Below the pieces are notes generated by a model. The model was not told the origin of the DNA. It did not search any database and saw nothing but the letters and a program-made list of their open reading frames with translations. Below, in pieces: positions 26,650 through 36,126 of a DNA stretch of 43,311 nt. Source of the DNA: Waddliaceae bacterium (lineage in GTDB: Bacteria; Chlamydiota; Chlamydiia; Chlamydiales; GCA-2709385); assembly GCA_002709385.1 (NCBI GenBank), contig PAQS01000006.1, positions 22,409 through 65,719 on the forward strand, written 5' to 3'. The stretch's first letter is position 1. Each line of letters opens with the position of its first letter. Made by a program: the position numbers and the translations under genes.

Positions 26650-27762
26650 TTATTCCTTAACGGCCAAGTCTTTGCTGCCCTTTCTAGACTCGCAAAACTC
26701 ATCTAATTTTTCTTTCACATTTTCTTGGGTAATGCCATAGCGTGACAAGTCCATTCCCAGTGAAAGCCCTAGCTCATGAAGCTTAGCCTTAATCTCATTT
26801 AACGACTTTTTACCGAAGTTACGGAATTCCAACATGCGTCGCTCGGGAATTGTCACTAACTCAGCGATAGTCTCAATACTAGCTCCACTTAGACAGTTCG
26901 TAGAACGAACTGAAAGCTCGATCTCATCGATACGTAGAGCTAGCTTTGCCATCATCTCATCGTGATCATCATTTTGACCATCCTGAGTTTCTTCAAAAAC
27001 AAGCTCAAAAGCATCTCCACCACAGAAAGGCTTCAAATGCTCAATACCAATCTGAGCAGAGAACGATAACGCTTCTTGTGGCGTAATCCGTCCGTCGGTC
27101 GTTATTTCTAAAATCAAGCGGTCAAAGTCAGTGTCTTGGCCTACTCGAGTATTTTCTACTTTGTAACTTACAAGACGTACTGGAGAATAACTTGAATCCA
27201 TGATGATTTCATCAGCGATCTTATCGTTAAGCTCATGCCTTTCTGCAGCCACATAACCACGACCAATACCAATACGTAGATCAATTTGCTTACGCATAGG
27301 CTTAGTCACAGTAAACAAATGCAAGTCAGGATTGACAATTGTATAGTTACTGTTTGTAAGAACGTGACGAAGTTGAATGGCTTTTTTACCATCATTAGCA
27401 TCAAGCTCTTCTTGCGTTACCTCAAATGTAGTAGTGTAGATTCTATTTTGGAATCTCTCATTATCACCATCGGCTGGTAACTTACGAAGAAGCGCGCCCT
27501 TAAGGTTAAGGACCACATTAGTCATGTCCTCAACAATCCCTTCAACCGCCATGTATTCGTGAGGAACACCCTCAATACGAACAGAAATAATGGCTGGCGC
27601 TTCGAGACTACCTAAAAGCATTCTCCGCAGCGAATTTCCAATAGTGTGGCCAAACCCTGGCTCAAATGGTTCAGCTATAAACCGGGCAAAGGTATTTCCA
27701 GCAGAATCTTCATCTACAGAAATTTTGAGAGGCATCTCAAACTTGCCATACTTCAGCGCCAT
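26650..27762 (-). CDS. rpoA: RNA polymerase alpha subunit
   Basis: A 370-residue alpha subunit. The N-terminal dimerisation domain (about 15-240) has FARFIAEPFEPGFGHTIGNS followed by LRRMLLGS, the beta/beta' assembly region. The C-terminal domain (about 285-350) has LSVRSTNCLSGASIETIAEL and FGKKSLNEIKAKL, the UP-element and activator-binding helices. The start has GGAGG nine bases upstream. The usual S11-alpha-L17 order is kept, but rpsD is missing between rpsK and rpoA, as in Chlamydia. The 65-bp gap to rpsK is larger than most in this block. Confidence 0.98.
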   Translation of the reverse strand: MALKYGKFEMPLKISVDEDSAGNTFARFIAEPFEPGFGHTIGNSLRRMLLGSLEAPAIISVRIEGVPHEYMAVEGIVEDMTNVVLNLKGALLRKLPADGDNERFQNRIYTTTFEVTQEELDANDGKKAIQLRHVLTNSNYTIVNPDLHLFTVTKPMRKQIDLRIGIGRGYVAAERHELNDKIADEIIMDSSYSPVRLVSYKVENTRVGQDTDFDRLILEITTDGRITPQEALSFSAQIGIEHLKPFCGGDAFELVFEETQDGQNDDHDEMMAKLALRIDEIELSVRSTNCLSGASIETIAELVTIPERRMLEFRNFGKKSLNEIKAKLHELGLSLGMDLSRYGITQENVKEKLDEFCESRKGSKDLAVKE

Positions 27763-27827
27763 TAAACTTGTCCTCCGACAGAACGTTTTGCTTTACAGAC
27801 CTTCAATACTAAAGAGATCCTTTGACT

Positions 27828-28235
27828 TTACACACGACGACGCTTACGAGCGCGACAACCGTTGTGAGGAACTGGTGTACGATCACGAATTAAAGTAACA
27901 GATAAACCTGAACTGATTAATCCACGTACAGCAGATTCACGACCAGCTCCAGGGCCTTTCAAATTTACTTCAACTTCACGCATACCACTCAACATAGCTG
28001 TTTTAGCTGCATCTTGTGCCGCTACCGTAGCTGCAAACGCAGATGATTTTCTTGAACCAGAGAAGTTTACCTTACCAGCTGATGCCCAAGAAATCACGTT
28101 TCCAGCAGGATCACAAATAGATACTATTGTATTGTTATACGTAGCTTTTACGTATACTACACCAGAAGGAACACTACGTCCTGCTCTTTTTTTTGTCTTA
28201 GTAACGGTTGCTTTTTTAGATACTTGCTTAGCCAA
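27828..28235 (-). CDS. rpsK: 30S ribosomal protein S11
   Basis: A 135-residue S11, a platform protein of the small subunit that contacts mRNA near the E site. Characteristic segments are [20 protein letters not shown] near residue 28, [15 protein letters not shown], and the C-terminal [20 protein letters not shown]. The basic N-terminal extension ([14 protein letters not shown]) is typical. It is 14 bp downstream of rpsM. Confidence 0.98.
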   Translation of the reverse strand: MAKQVSKKATVTKTKKRAGRSVPSGVVYVKATYNNTIVSICDPAGNVISWASAGKVNFSGSRKSSAFAATVAAQDAAKTAMLSGMREVEVNLKGPGAGRESAVRGLISSGLSVTLIRDRTPVPHNGCRARKRRRV

Positions 28236-28249
28236 GACTAGACTCCTAA

Positions 28250-28618
28250 TTATTTCTTCTTGTTCGCAATAGTACGGCCGCGCCCTTTACGAGTGCGAGC
28301 ATTACAGCTCGTACGCTGTCCACGTACTGGCAAGCCAAGACGGTGACGTAAGCCTCGATAGGATTGAATAGCCATCAAACGCTTAATATTATTCTGAACA
28401 AACCTGCGTAGATCCCCCTCTACCATGAACTCTTCTTGTAAAAGTGAGTTCATTCGAGCGATGTCTGTCTGTGTAAGTTCTTTCGCCTTCATGTTAGGAT
28501 CTAAACCTAACTTGCTGATGACTTCCATTGCCAAGGTTCTACCAATCCCATATAGGTAGGTGAGGCTAATGCATAATCTTTTTTCGTTGGGGATATCTAC
28601 ACCGATAATCCGCGCCAT
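28250..28618 (-). CDS. rpsM: 30S ribosomal protein S13
   Basis: A 122-residue S13, which sits in the head of the 30S subunit and contacts L5 and P-site tRNA. It opens [20 protein letters not shown] and ends with the signature [20 protein letters not shown] and a Lys/Arg tail. rpmJ, infA, adk and map, which often lie between secY and rpsM, are absent; only 89 non-coding bases separate this gene from secY. Confidence 0.98.
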   Translation of the reverse strand: MARIIGVDIPNEKRLCISLTYLYGIGRTLAMEVISKLGLDPNMKAKELTQTDIARMNSLLQEEFMVEGDLRRFVQNNIKRLMAIQSYRGLRHRLGLPVRGQRTSCNARTRKGRGRTIANKKK

Positions 28619-28707
28619 CGTATCAATCTCCTGAAATTTCTATGGGCGACCCAGAGAGTCTAACATATTGGTCACTTAATGGTAAAGGCAGCAGATTTGA
28701 ATCATTG

Positions 28708-30078
28708 CTATCTGCCTTGTACCCGACCTCTTTTCATAAATCCATCGTATCTACGTGTAAGAAGGTGTGATTCCACCTGCTTCACGGTGTCTAATACAAC
28801 TCCAACAAGAATCAACAAGGCTGTACCCCCGAAGAAGTAAGAAACCGAGGGAGGTACGTTGAGTAAGCGTCCTAACAACATAGGCAAAACTGCAATAATT
28901 GCTAGAAATACAGCCCCAATCAACGTAATTCGATTCATGGTAGAGTCCAAAAACTCTTGTGTAGGCTTTCCTTGCCTGATACCAGGAATGAAAGCACCGT
29001 TCTTTTTCATATCAGATGCTATTTGCTCTGGATGAAACTGCGTAGCTGTCCAAAAGTAAGTAAAGAATATAATCAACAGCACATAGCATACTGTATATAT
29101 TCCAGTACCTGGACGTAATGACATTGCCAACCAACCGATCACATTGTCACTACCTAGAAAGCTACCTAGAGTAGCAGGAAACATCAAAAGTGAGGAGGCA
29201 AAAATTACTGGAATCACGCCTGCATAGTTCACTTTTAGTGGAATATAGGCCGAACCTCCTTGAACTTCCTTTCTTCCAACAACACGTCTTGCATACTGCA
29301 AAGGAATACGTCTCTGCCCTTGAATAACTAAAATCGTCCCTATAACAACAGATACAAAAATACCTAGCATCAAAACTAAAGAAGCGAAAGTCATTTGACC
29401 AGGCTCTTGAGAAGCTAGATTCAACTGCTGAAATACAACACCAATTACACTAGGAAGCTGAGATAGGATACCAATTGCAATAATCAAACTGATTCCGTTT
29501 CCAATGCCTCTTTCAGTAATCTGTTCACCAATCCACATCAAAAACAATGTTCCTGTAGTCATACTTGCTACAACAACAGTGAAAAATAAAAGTGGAATAC
29601 CAAATACCGTAAAATCGGCCATCTGTGAAAGAACAATACCTGGCTGACTCTGGTTCATTTGCAAAGCAAATTTAGCAAACATTGTCGCTTGTAAAAATGC
29701 TAAAGCTAAAGTTCCTATACGAGTCCAACGCGTAATTTTACGACGCCCTAGCTCTGGGTTTTCACGCATCTCACGTTGAACACCAGGAAGCAAAGCGACC
29801 AAAAGCTGCATGATAATCGATGCAGAAATATAAGGCACAACACTCAAGGCTCCAACAGTCATTTGCTGGAATGCTCCACCAGAGAAAATGTCCAAAAGCT
29901 GTAATAGGTTTTGTTGACCACCAGCCGCTTGACGAAAGTACGCAAGGGCTAAATCTCCGTTAATCCCCGGAACTGGAACAAATCCACCTATACGGCAAAT
30001 CGCTAGCATCATTAGGGTAAATGTGATTTTAGCTCGAAGTTCAGGTATCTGAAAGATTCGCTTGATATGCTCGATCAT
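28708..30078 (-). CDS. secY: Protein translocase subunit SecY
   Basis: A 456-residue ten-helix channel protein of the Sec translocon in the inner membrane. Family features are [15 protein letters not shown] (plug region, about 27-41), [20 protein letters not shown], the cytosolic loop [17 protein letters not shown] and [20 protein letters not shown] in a late loop. It forms SecYEG and threads SecA-driven preproteins. It lies between rplO and rpsM as in most bacteria, but a 112-bp gap with a long hairpin separates it from rplO. Confidence 0.98.
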   Translation of the reverse strand: MIEHIKRIFQIPELRAKITFTLMMLAICRIGGFVPVPGINGDLALAYFRQAAGGQQNLLQLLDIFSGGAFQQMTVGALSVVPYISASIIMQLLVALLPGVQREMRENPELGRRKITRWTRIGTLALAFLQATMFAKFALQMNQSQPGIVLSQMADFTVFGIPLLFFTVVVASMTTGTLFLMWIGEQITERGIGNGISLIIAIGILSQLPSVIGVVFQQLNLASQEPGQMTFASLVLMLGIFVSVVIGTILVIQGQRRIPLQYARRVVGRKEVQGGSAYIPLKVNYAGVIPVIFASSLLMFPATLGSFLGSDNVIGWLAMSLRPGTGIYTVCYVLLIIFFTYFWTATQFHPEQIASDMKKNGAFIPGIRQGKPTQEFLDSTMNRITLIGAVFLAIIAVLPMLLGRLLNVPPSVSYFFGGTALLILVGVVLDTVKQVESHLLTRRYDGFMKRGRVQGR

Positions 30079-30121
30079 GAGTGCTACTCACCTTTAGTGA
30101 AATTCAGTTAGGGTTTTCCAA

Positions 30122-30175
30122 ATGACAACCTTTGACCGGTATAACTAAAAATTATACTCATCAAAGGATTGTCAT
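30122..30175 (-). promoter_or_regulatory. Long two-stage hairpin between rplO and secY
   Basis: The arms 30122-30135 and 30161-30175 pair over 14 bp with one bulged base. After a 3x3 internal loop, 30139-30144 pairs with 30152-30157 (GTATAA/TTATAC) around a 7-base loop. About 20 pairs within 54 bases is far more structure than other gaps of this operon show. No U tract follows on the transcribed strand, so termination is unlikely. RNase processing or control of secY relative to the ribosomal genes is possible. Confidence 0.6.
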
Positions 30176-30190
30176 GCGACTAGAAAAACT

Positions 30191-30643
30191 CTAAGAACAG
30201 ATCTCGACTTCAACCCCAAGCTGCTCGCACTTAGCACGGGCACTTGCTGATATCGCTTTACAACGGATTTTGACTTTCTTTGTCAACTCTCCATCTCCCA
30301 GAACCTTAAGACCATAAGATCTGCCATTGACAAGACCCTTGTCACGTAAAGAATCTAGACTAACTTCAGATCCGTCCTCAAAAACTTCTTCAATTTGAGA
30401 AAGATTGATTGTATTCAATTCTTTTCTAAAACGAGCGTTACTAAAACCGCGAGTTGGCATTTTACGGAATAAAGGTACTTGACCCCCTTCCTTACCTAAA
30501 CGACGCTTGTAACCAGAACGAGATCCCGCACCTTTTTGTCCACGGCAGCATGTTTTACCCATGCCCGAGCCAATACCACGACCTACTCGTTTACGACCTT
30601 GTCTTTGTCGCTCATTTGTTAAAGTTGATAGTGACTGACTCAT
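30191..30643 (-). CDS. rplO: 50S ribosomal protein L15
   Basis: A 150-residue L15 with the glycine-rich, basic N-terminal extension typical of the family (RVGRGIGSGMGKTCCRGQKG, about 20-39), which reaches into 23S rRNA, and a C-terminal globular domain. The start overlaps the rpsE stop codon as ATGA. No rpmD (L30) lies between rpsE and rplO, unlike in E. coli. Confidence 0.97.
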   Translation of the reverse strand: MSQSLSTLTNERQRQGRKRVGRGIGSGMGKTCCRGQKGAGSRSGYKRRLGKEGGQVPLFRKMPTRGFSNARFRKELNTINLSQIEEVFEDGSEVSLDSLRDKGLVNGRSYGLKVLGDGELTKKVKIRCKAISASARAKCEQLGVEVEICS

Positions 30644-31176
30644 GCTACACCTCTCATCAACAATGTATCTCTGCGATTCTTGAGTTGCTTAAGTGCTTTA
30701 AAAGTTGCGTGTACAAGGTTCATTGGGTTGTTAGACCCAAGACTTTTTACAACAGCATCCTTTACACCCGCAAGTTCGAGAACTGAACGCACTTTCGAAC
30801 CAGCGATCAAACCAGTACCTTCTGCAGCAGGCTTAAGTAAAACACGTGCTCCATCCCAGTTAACCATAAGTTCGTGAGGAATGGTTGTACCTTCCATTTC
30901 GAAGGTAATCATTCCTTTACGGGCAATTTCACCAGCCTTACGAATCGCATCGGTCAGCTCGTTAGCTTTTGCAAATCCGTATCCAACTTTACCTTTGTGA
31001 TCTCCCACAACGATTAAAGCGGAAAAACTAAACTTACGTCCACCCTTCACGACTTTGGCGCAACGGTTAACAAAAAGCACTCGCTCTTCGATTTCATCAT
31101 CACGCTCTTTTCGGGGTTCCGCAGGCCGTTTGTCTTTGCGCCCTTGCTTTTGTTGTGTTTCGTTATTCTTAGCCAT
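30640..31176 (-). CDS. rpsE: 30S ribosomal protein S5
   Basis: A 178-residue S5, important for decoding fidelity and mRNA unwinding at the entry channel. The N-terminal double-stranded RNA-binding domain reads CAKVVKGGRKFSFSALIVVG, followed by GYGFAKANELTDAIRKAGE. The first 25 residues are a charged extension rich in Lys, Arg and Glu. It overlaps rplO by 4 bp and follows rplR after 22 bp. Confidence 0.98.
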   Translation of the reverse strand: MAKNNETQQKQGRKDKRPAEPRKERDDEIEERVLFVNRCAKVVKGGRKFSFSALIVVGDHKGKVGYGFAKANELTDAIRKAGEIARKGMITFEMEGTTIPHELMVNWDGARVLLKPAAEGTGLIAGSKVRSVLELAGVKDAVVKSLGSNNPMNLVHATFKALKQLKNRRDTLLMRGVA

Positions 31177-31198
31177 GAGCTACTACCTACCTAAATCC

Positions 31199-31567
31199 TT
31201 AAACCCGAACCCCATTCTCACGGAGGCCGTTTGCAACTTCCGCTAAAATGCCATGGTATTTAAAACGTCCTCGATCAAAAGCGATAGCTGGAATGTCCAT
31301 GCCTTTGATAAGCTCTGCCATTTTTTCACCTAAATGACGAGCGGATGCTTTGCTTTTCTTTCCAAACTCGGTACCACGAAACTCTTTAGAAGCTGTGGAT
31401 GTGGCGGCCAAAACAGTACCCTTATTGTCGTCGATCAACTGAAGATAAATATTTGTGTTACTCTTCAGGACTGACAAACGAGGGTGACCTGCAGCTTTTA
31501 CGCGCTGACGTACACGGCCGGCTCTCTTAAGCCTTTTCTTGTTACGCTTAGCTAACTGTTTGTTCAT
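31199..31567 (-). CDS. rplR: 50S ribosomal protein L18
   Basis: A 122-residue L18, the 5S rRNA-binding protein of the central protuberance. It has the basic N-terminus NKQLAKRNKKRLKRAGRVRQ, the strand segment HPRLSVLKSNTNIYLQLIDD and the C-terminal AFDRGRFKYHGILAEVANGL. Spacing to its neighbours is 22 and 25 bp, indicating one transcript. Confidence 0.97.
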   Translation of the reverse strand: MNKQLAKRNKKRLKRAGRVRQRVKAAGHPRLSVLKSNTNIYLQLIDDNKGTVLAATSTASKEFRGTEFGKKSKASARHLGEKMAELIKGMDIPAIAFDRGRFKYHGILAEVANGLRENGVRV

Positions 31568-31592
31568 AGACTGCTTTCTCTCACTTTAGCCC

Positions 31593-32135
31593 TTACTTAC
31601 CCTTACCAGACTTACCAGCCTTGCGTCGGATCTGTTCTCCAACATACTTCACCCCTTTACCTTTGTAAGGTTCAGGAGGTCTTTTAGACCGGATATAGGC
31701 GGCAAAAGCACCTACTTTCTGCTTATCAACGCCAGATACTTTAACTAAAGTATTGCGCTCAACTTCTACTGTCAACCCTTCAGGAATAGGCATCTCGGTA
31801 GGATGTGAGAATCCTAAACTTAAACTAAGATCCTTTCCTTTTACTGCAGCACGATAACCGACACCCACAAGCTCAAGTTCTTTTACGAACCCAGTGCTTG
31901 TACCGATGATCATGTTTTCGATCAAAGTACGATACAATCCCCAGAAATTTCCATATTCTAAGTATTGCTCTTTCAAACTTACAAGTACCTGTCCATCCGC
32001 CACTTCTAAATGAATAGGAGGAATAAGGTCTTGTGTCATCGCGCCTTTTGGGCCTTTAACATTTACAGCTTTTTCGTCGAATTTTACTTCAACGCCTGCT
32101 GGAATTTTAATTGGTACTTTACCTTTACGAGACAT
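31593..32135 (-). CDS. rplF: 50S ribosomal protein L6
   Basis: A 180-residue L6, located near the factor-binding site of the 50S subunit. It begins MSRKGKVPIKIPAGVEVKFD and carries the L6 signature PPEPYKGKGVKYVGEQIRRK near the C-terminus. The frame is open to 32201 inside rpsH, but the ATG at 32135 has GGAAGG upstream and gives the normal length. Confidence 0.97.
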   Translation of the reverse strand: MSRKGKVPIKIPAGVEVKFDEKAVNVKGPKGAMTQDLIPPIHLEVADGQVLVSLKEQYLEYGNFWGLYRTLIENMIIGTSTGFVKELELVGVGYRAAVKGKDLSLSLGFSHPTEMPIPEGLTVEVERNTLVKVSGVDKQKVGAFAAYIRSKRPPEPYKGKGVKYVGEQIRRKAGKSGKGK

Positions 32136-32151
32136 TCTGCCCTTCCTTACC

Positions 32152-32544
32152 TTACCAAACTTTACATAAAAGCTCGCCGCCAACATTATTTCGGCGTGCA
32201 TTCAGTCCGGTCATTACACCTTTGGAAGTGCTGAAAATGGATACTCCCATTTTTCCTCGAACTGGCTGAATCTCTTCACTTTTAACAAAGTAGCGTTTTC
32301 CTGGACGAGATTGACGAACGATACCTTTAATTACAGGATCACGCCCTCTTCCATACTTCAAGCGAATTCTCATTCGATTGCCACTATCTTGTCCTTTAAC
32401 AAAATAGTCTTCTACAAATCCTTCTTCTTTGAGAATCTCAACGATAGCCTCTTTAAACTTGCTCCAGCGAACTTCAACATACTTGTGTTGCGCTGTGCTG
32501 GCGTTGCGGATTCTAGTCAATAGATCAGAAATAGGATCACTCAT
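32152..32544 (-). CDS. rpsH: 30S ribosomal protein S8
   Basis: A 130-residue S8, a primary 16S rRNA-binding protein of the 30S body. It starts MSDPISDLLTRIRNASTAQH and ends with the family signature GKMGVSIFSTSKGVMTGLNA. In E. coli rpsN (S14) lies between rplE and this gene; here only 17 non-coding bases do, as in Chlamydia. Confidence 0.98.
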   Translation of the reverse strand: MSDPISDLLTRIRNASTAQHKYVEVRWSKFKEAIVEILKEEGFVEDYFVKGQDSGNRMRIRLKYGRGRDPVIKGIVRQSRPGKRYFVKSEEIQPVRGKMGVSIFSTSKGVMTGLNARRNNVGGELLCKVW

Positions 32545-32561
32545 TACATTTGACTCCTTAT

Positions 32562-33125
32562 TTACGCCGCTGTGGCTACCGATACCGGCTTATCTTTAAA
32601 AGGCATTCCCATCAATCGTAGCAATTCAACACACTCTTCATCATTAGTTGCGCTAGTAACGAAGGTTATGTTCATTCCTTGAGTGCGTTTTACTTCATCA
32701 AGATTGATCTCAGGAAAAATCTGCTGATCATCAATACCAACAGAGTAGTTTCCTCTGCCATCGCATTTGCTTGGTAGGCCACGGAAGTCACGAATTCGAG
32801 GACAAATTACATGGCTCCAACGTAGCATGAAGTCATACATACGTTCACCACGTAAGGTAACTTTAAGGCCAATTGTCTGTCCTTCTCTCAACTTAAAGTT
32901 AGAGATTGACTGACGTGCTTTCATCAGCTGCGGCTTTTGGCCTGAGATTACACTCAATTCTTTGATGCAATCTTGAACAGCGTTTTTATCTTTTGAGGCT
33001 TCTGCAATACCCATGCTGATAACAACTTTTAACAGCTTTGGCACGAGCATGGAGTTTGTGTATCCATACTTTTCCTGCATTGCGCCTCGAATATGACTGT
33101 TATAATACTCTTTTAGTCCTGACAT
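32562..33125 (-). CDS. rplE: 50S ribosomal protein L5
   Basis: A 187-residue L5, which binds 5S rRNA and forms the B1b bridge with S13. Recognisable segments are [40 protein letters not shown] and [20 protein letters not shown]. It is a few residues longer than typical because of a short C-terminal tail (PVSVATAA). Confidence 0.98.
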   Translation of the reverse strand: MSGLKEYYNSHIRGAMQEKYGYTNSMLVPKLLKVVISMGIAEASKDKNAVQDCIKELSVISGQKPQLMKARQSISNFKLREGQTIGLKVTLRGERMYDFMLRWSHVICPRIRDFRGLPSKCDGRGNYSVGIDDQQIFPEINLDEVKRTQGMNITFVTSATNDEECVELLRLMGMPFKDKPVSVATAA

Positions 33126-33142
33126 TCCGACCCACTACACAT

Positions 33143-33511
33143 TTACTTAGAGTTCTTAATTGAACGGTGAAGTATTTCGTTTGATCCATCTTTAAAGACC
33201 AAATCTTTTTGCCCTTCTGCACTAACACGAGCGCGAGCTTTAAAAGGCTTACCTTCTGCAGAACAAAGAGCAACGTTCGATATGTGAACACCCATCTCAA
33301 TTTCTGCGATCCGTCCCTGAGGGTTCTCCTGAGAGCGACGTACATGCTTTTTACGTACATTAATTCCGCTTACAACTACACGGTCAGCTGTACGTGATAG
33401 AACTTCACCTGTTCTACCTTTATCGTTTCCGGCGATAACAACAACTTGATCGCCAGATCGGATACGTTTAGCTTGTTTGACTGTCTTGCCTTTTTTTGAA
33501 AGCTTCGTCAT
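33143..33511 (-). CDS. rplX: 50S ribosomal protein L24
   Basis: A 122-residue L24, an assembly initiator of the 50S subunit that binds the 5' end of 23S rRNA. It has a KOW motif (RSGDQVVVIAGNDKGRTGEV, about 18-37) followed by VSGINVRKKHVRRSQENPQG. The N-terminal extension (MTKLSKKGKTVKQAKR) and a longer C-terminus are within the range seen in Chlamydiae. Confidence 0.96.
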   Translation of the reverse strand: MTKLSKKGKTVKQAKRIRSGDQVVVIAGNDKGRTGEVLSRTADRVVVSGINVRKKHVRRSQENPQGRIAEIEMGVHISNVALCSAEGKPFKARARVSAEGQKDLVFKDGSNEILHRSIKNSK

Positions 33512-33524
33512 TCTACTACCCTTC

Positions 33525-33893
33525 CTAAATCACTTCCGGTGCCAATGTAACGATCCTAAGAAAACCATGCTCACGCAATTCACGAGCTACACTACCAAAA
33601 ATACGAGTGCCTTTAGGGTTCTTCTTCTCGTCCACGATGACACAGCTATTACTGTCAAAGCGCAGCTTGCTTCCATCACGACGCTTAATGTAGTTTTTAG
33701 TACGTACTACGACACACTTAACTACTTCGCCCTTCTTCACGTTGCCGTGAGGATCCGCTTCCTTGACAGAGCATACGATAACGTCGCCAACTCGAGCATA
33801 TCGCTTGCGCGAACCACCAAGAACTTTGATGCACTTAACTGTCTTTGCTCCGGAGTTGTCAGCAACTTTCAACTTACTTTCTTGTTGAATCAT
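33525..33893 (-). CDS. rplN: 50S ribosomal protein L14
   Basis: A 122-residue L14, full length, which lies on the subunit interface and forms bridges B5 and B8. It begins [20 protein letters not shown] and contains [20 protein letters not shown], both typical. It is separated from rpsQ by 46 bp and from rplX by 13 bp. Confidence 0.98.
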   Translation of the reverse strand: MIQQESKLKVADNSGAKTVKCIKVLGGSRKRYARVGDVIVCSVKEADPHGNVKKGEVVKCVVVRTKNYIKRRDGSKLRFDSNSCVIVDEKKNPKGTRIFGSVARELREHGFLRIVTLAPEVI

Positions 33894-33939
33894 ACTATTA
33901 CTCTGTTTCCACCAGTTTACTATTCAATTTCTATTAGAC

Positions 33940-34215
33940 CTAGGACTGTACTACTTCAGTCTGGGTCGCTTCAACCAAACGCCAGCGCTTTAGCTTAGAC
34001 ATAGGACGAGTTTCCGCGATTGTTACGGTATCCCCTTCTTTCGCCAGGTTTTTCTCATCGTGTGCGTAGTACTTCTTACCACGCAAAACGACTTTCTGAT
34101 AAACCGGATGGCGCATTTTGGTTTGCACCAGCACTACAGCTGTTTTATCCATCTTGGTGGAAACAACCACCCCTTGCTTTACACGGCGTACACCGCGCTC
34201 TTGATCTGCCATCAT
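33940..34215 (-). CDS. rpsQ: 30S ribosomal protein S17
   Basis: A 91-residue S17 that binds 16S rRNA helix 11 early in 30S assembly. The OB-fold motif [20 protein letters not shown] and the later [12 protein letters not shown] are typical. Two adjacent ATG codons exist; the first is given. It is 13 bp after rpmC. Confidence 0.96.
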   Translation of the reverse strand: MMADQERGVRRVKQGVVVSTKMDKTAVVLVQTKMRHPVYQKVVLRGKKYYAHDEKNLAKEGDTVTIAETRPMSKLKRWRLVEATQTEVVQS

Positions 34216-34228
34216 TAACCTCTATAGC

Positions 34229-34435
34229 CTACGCTTGTGCAGCCACTTGCTTTTCGTTTAGAACTGTATGAACTCGAGCAATGTCTCTGCGTAAATTACG
34301 CAAGCGGTGGGGCTGCTCCATTTTAGGATTAAGCCTACGCTCATTCCTAAGAGCATAAAGTTCTTTCTCTAAGTCTTCTAAAACCACGAGAAGCTCTTCG
34401 TGCGACTGACTACGATATTCTTCAGCATTTGCCAT
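34229..34435 (-). CDS. rpmC: 50S ribosomal protein L29
   Basis: A 68-residue L29, a two-helix protein next to the peptide exit tunnel where trigger factor and SRP dock. It shows LEDLEKELYALRNERRLNPK and RLRNLRRDIARVHTVLNEKQ, the usual L29 helices. Only 2 bp separate it from rplP. Confidence 0.96.
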   Translation of the reverse strand: MANAEEYRSQSHEELLVVLEDLEKELYALRNERRLNPKMEQPHRLRNLRRDIARVHTVLNEKQVAAQA

Positions 34436-34437
34436 TT

Positions 34438-34857
34438 CTACACCGCCTCAATTCTTTCTACAAATCGTGTACGTAAGCCCAGCTTAGCTGCAGCTCGACG
34501 CATCGCGTTTTGCGCATCTTCTCTACTGACGTTGGCTACTTCGAATAAGATACGTCCAGGACGTACAACAGCAACCCACTGATCAGGAGAACCTTTACCT
34601 TTACCCATACGAGTTTCAGCTGGCTTTTTGGTAATAGGTTTGTCTGGGAAAATACGAATATATACTTTACCTTTACGGCTAAAGTAACGATTCATTGCTA
34701 CACGACAGGCCTCAATTTGACGTCCTGTAATCCAACCACGATCCAAAACCTGCATACCAAAGTCACCGAAAGTGACAAAATTTCCACCTTTACTCAGTCC
34801 TCTGCGAGAACCTTTATGGACTTTTCTATGCTTTACTTTTTTGGGCATCAAAACCAT
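34438..34857 (-). CDS. rplP: 50S ribosomal protein L16
   Basis: A 139-residue L16 that helps position A-site tRNA and is needed for peptidyl transferase centre assembly. It begins [20 protein letters not shown] and contains [20 protein letters not shown], the family signature. The first ATG matches the usual M-x-x-P-K start. It is packed between rpsC and rpmC with 2-bp gaps. Confidence 0.98.
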   Translation of the reverse strand: MVLMPKKVKHRKVHKGSRRGLSKGGNFVTFGDFGMQVLDRGWITGRQIEACRVAMNRYFSRKGKVYIRIFPDKPITKKPAETRMGKGKGSPDQWVAVVRPGRILFEVANVSREDAQNAMRRAAAKLGLRTRFVERIEAV

Positions 34858-34859
34858 GT

Positions 34860-35507
34860 CTAAGCCCCCTTCTTAACTGCTGCTTCTTCAATCTGACGAT
34901 TGATCCAAACTTTCACCCCAAGAGTACCATAAGTAGTTTGGGCTTCAATTTTTGCATGATCAATCTGCGCACGTAGAGTATGTAGTGGAACTCTTCCTTT
35001 GATGTACCACTCACGTCGTGCAATTTCAGCACCGTTCAAACGACCAGCGATCTGAATTCGCACTCCTGCTCCTCCGGCGTCCATAGTAGACTGAAGAGCT
35101 TTCTTCATTGCTCTTTTGTAAGGAATACGTCGACGAAGTTGGTTCGCAATGTTTTGAGCTACAAGAGTAGCATCAACATCAGGACGCTTAATTTCTTCAA
35201 CTTCAATCCAAACAGGAGAACCTATCAGCTTATGTAACTCTTTTTTAAGAGCTTCAATTTCAGCACCTTTACGACCAATAGCTAAGCCTGGACGAGCAGT
35301 GTGTATGGTAACGAGAGTTTTTCCACCAGCTCGCTCGATATAAACTCGTGCTGTACCAACGCTACTAGAGCGATTCATGATATGCTTACGAATTTTTTGG
35401 TCTTCAGCTAACCAAAGGCCAAATTCTTGCTTACTAGCGAACCACTTTGATTCCCAATCACGGGTAATTTTAAGTCTTTGTGATTTTGGATGTCCCTTCT
35501 GTCCCAT
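34860..35507 (-). CDS. rpsC: 30S ribosomal protein S3
   Basis: A 215-residue S3, part of the mRNA entry channel with helicase activity. It opens [20 protein letters not shown]; the KH domain contains [20 protein letters not shown]; and the C-terminal domain has [20 protein letters not shown]. The C-terminus ends shortly after EEAAVKKGA, a little shorter than in Chlamydia. Confidence 0.98.
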   Translation of the reverse strand: MGQKGHPKSQRLKITRDWESKWFASKQEFGLWLAEDQKIRKHIMNRSSSVGTARVYIERAGGKTLVTIHTARPGLAIGRKGAEIEALKKELHKLIGSPVWIEVEEIKRPDVDATLVAQNIANQLRRRIPYKRAMKKALQSTMDAGGAGVRIQIAGRLNGAEIARREWYIKGRVPLHTLRAQIDHAKIEAQTTYGTLGVKVWINRQIEEAAVKKGA

Positions 35508-35510
35508 GCA

Positions 35511-35849
35511 TCAAACTCCTTGACCAACTACTACAGTGAAATGGCTAGTGCGCTTCATAATAGGCACTCGACCACCTCGGTTTTTGGGACGAGCCCTTTT
35601 CTGCGTCGGACCTTCGTCAACGCGAACTTCCATAACCACGAGATCATCACGTCCAATGTCATGCTGAAATTCAGCATTTGCAACAGCACTCATAAGAGTC
35701 TTATTGAGCAATTTACCCGCTTTTAGCTGGCTAAAGCGCAACTGTGTCATCGCCTGAGACACACCAAGACCACGGATCAAGTTAGCTGCGAGACGCGCTT
35801 TTCGCGGACTAATTCTAACGTATTTAGTAATCGCCTTTCCAATTGTCAT
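35511..35849 (-). CDS. rplV: 50S ribosomal protein L22
   Basis: A 112-residue L22, whose extended loop lines the exit tunnel at the macrolide-sensitive constriction. It shows KYVRISPRKARLAANLIRGL and the loop VRVDEGPTQKRARPKNRGGR. Length is normal. It lies 3 bp before rpsC and 11 bp after rpsS. Confidence 0.98.
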   Translation of the reverse strand: MTIGKAITKYVRISPRKARLAANLIRGLGVSQAMTQLRFSQLKAGKLLNKTLMSAVANAEFQHDIGRDDLVVMEVRVDEGPTQKRARPKNRGGRVPIMKRTSHFTVVVGQGV

Positions 35850-35860
35850 CTTTACACAAC

Positions 35861-36124
35861 CTACTTCTTAACCGGATGGCCTTTAAATGTACGGGTAGGA
35901 GAAAATTCGCCGAGACGATGCCCCACCATATTTTCAGACACAAACACCGTAAGGAACTTTCTTCCATTATGAACTTCAAATGTATGACCAATCATATCTG
36001 GAATGATCATAGAGCGACGAGACCATGTTTTAATCGGCTTTTTAGTGCCTTTCTCGTTCTGATCCTCTACTTTTTTCTTTAAGTGGTGATCCACAAAAGG
36101 ACCTTTCTTCAACGACCTAGCCAT
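35861..36124 (-). CDS. rpsS: 30S ribosomal protein S19
   Basis: An 87-residue S19 of the 30S head, which contacts S13 and forms part of the A-site finger bridge. It begins [20 protein letters not shown] and contains [20 protein letters not shown] and [17 protein letters not shown], all diagnostic. It is 2 bp from rplB. Confidence 0.98.
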   Translation of the reverse strand: MARSLKKGPFVDHHLKKKVEDQNEKGTKKPIKTWSRRSMIIPDMIGHTFEVHNGRKFLTVFVSENMVGHRLGEFSPTRTFKGHPVKK

Positions 36125-36126
36125 AA

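Noticed and set aside
33100-33360. 86-residue minus-strand ORF across rplE/rplX
   Set aside because: It is out of frame with rplX, which is well conserved.
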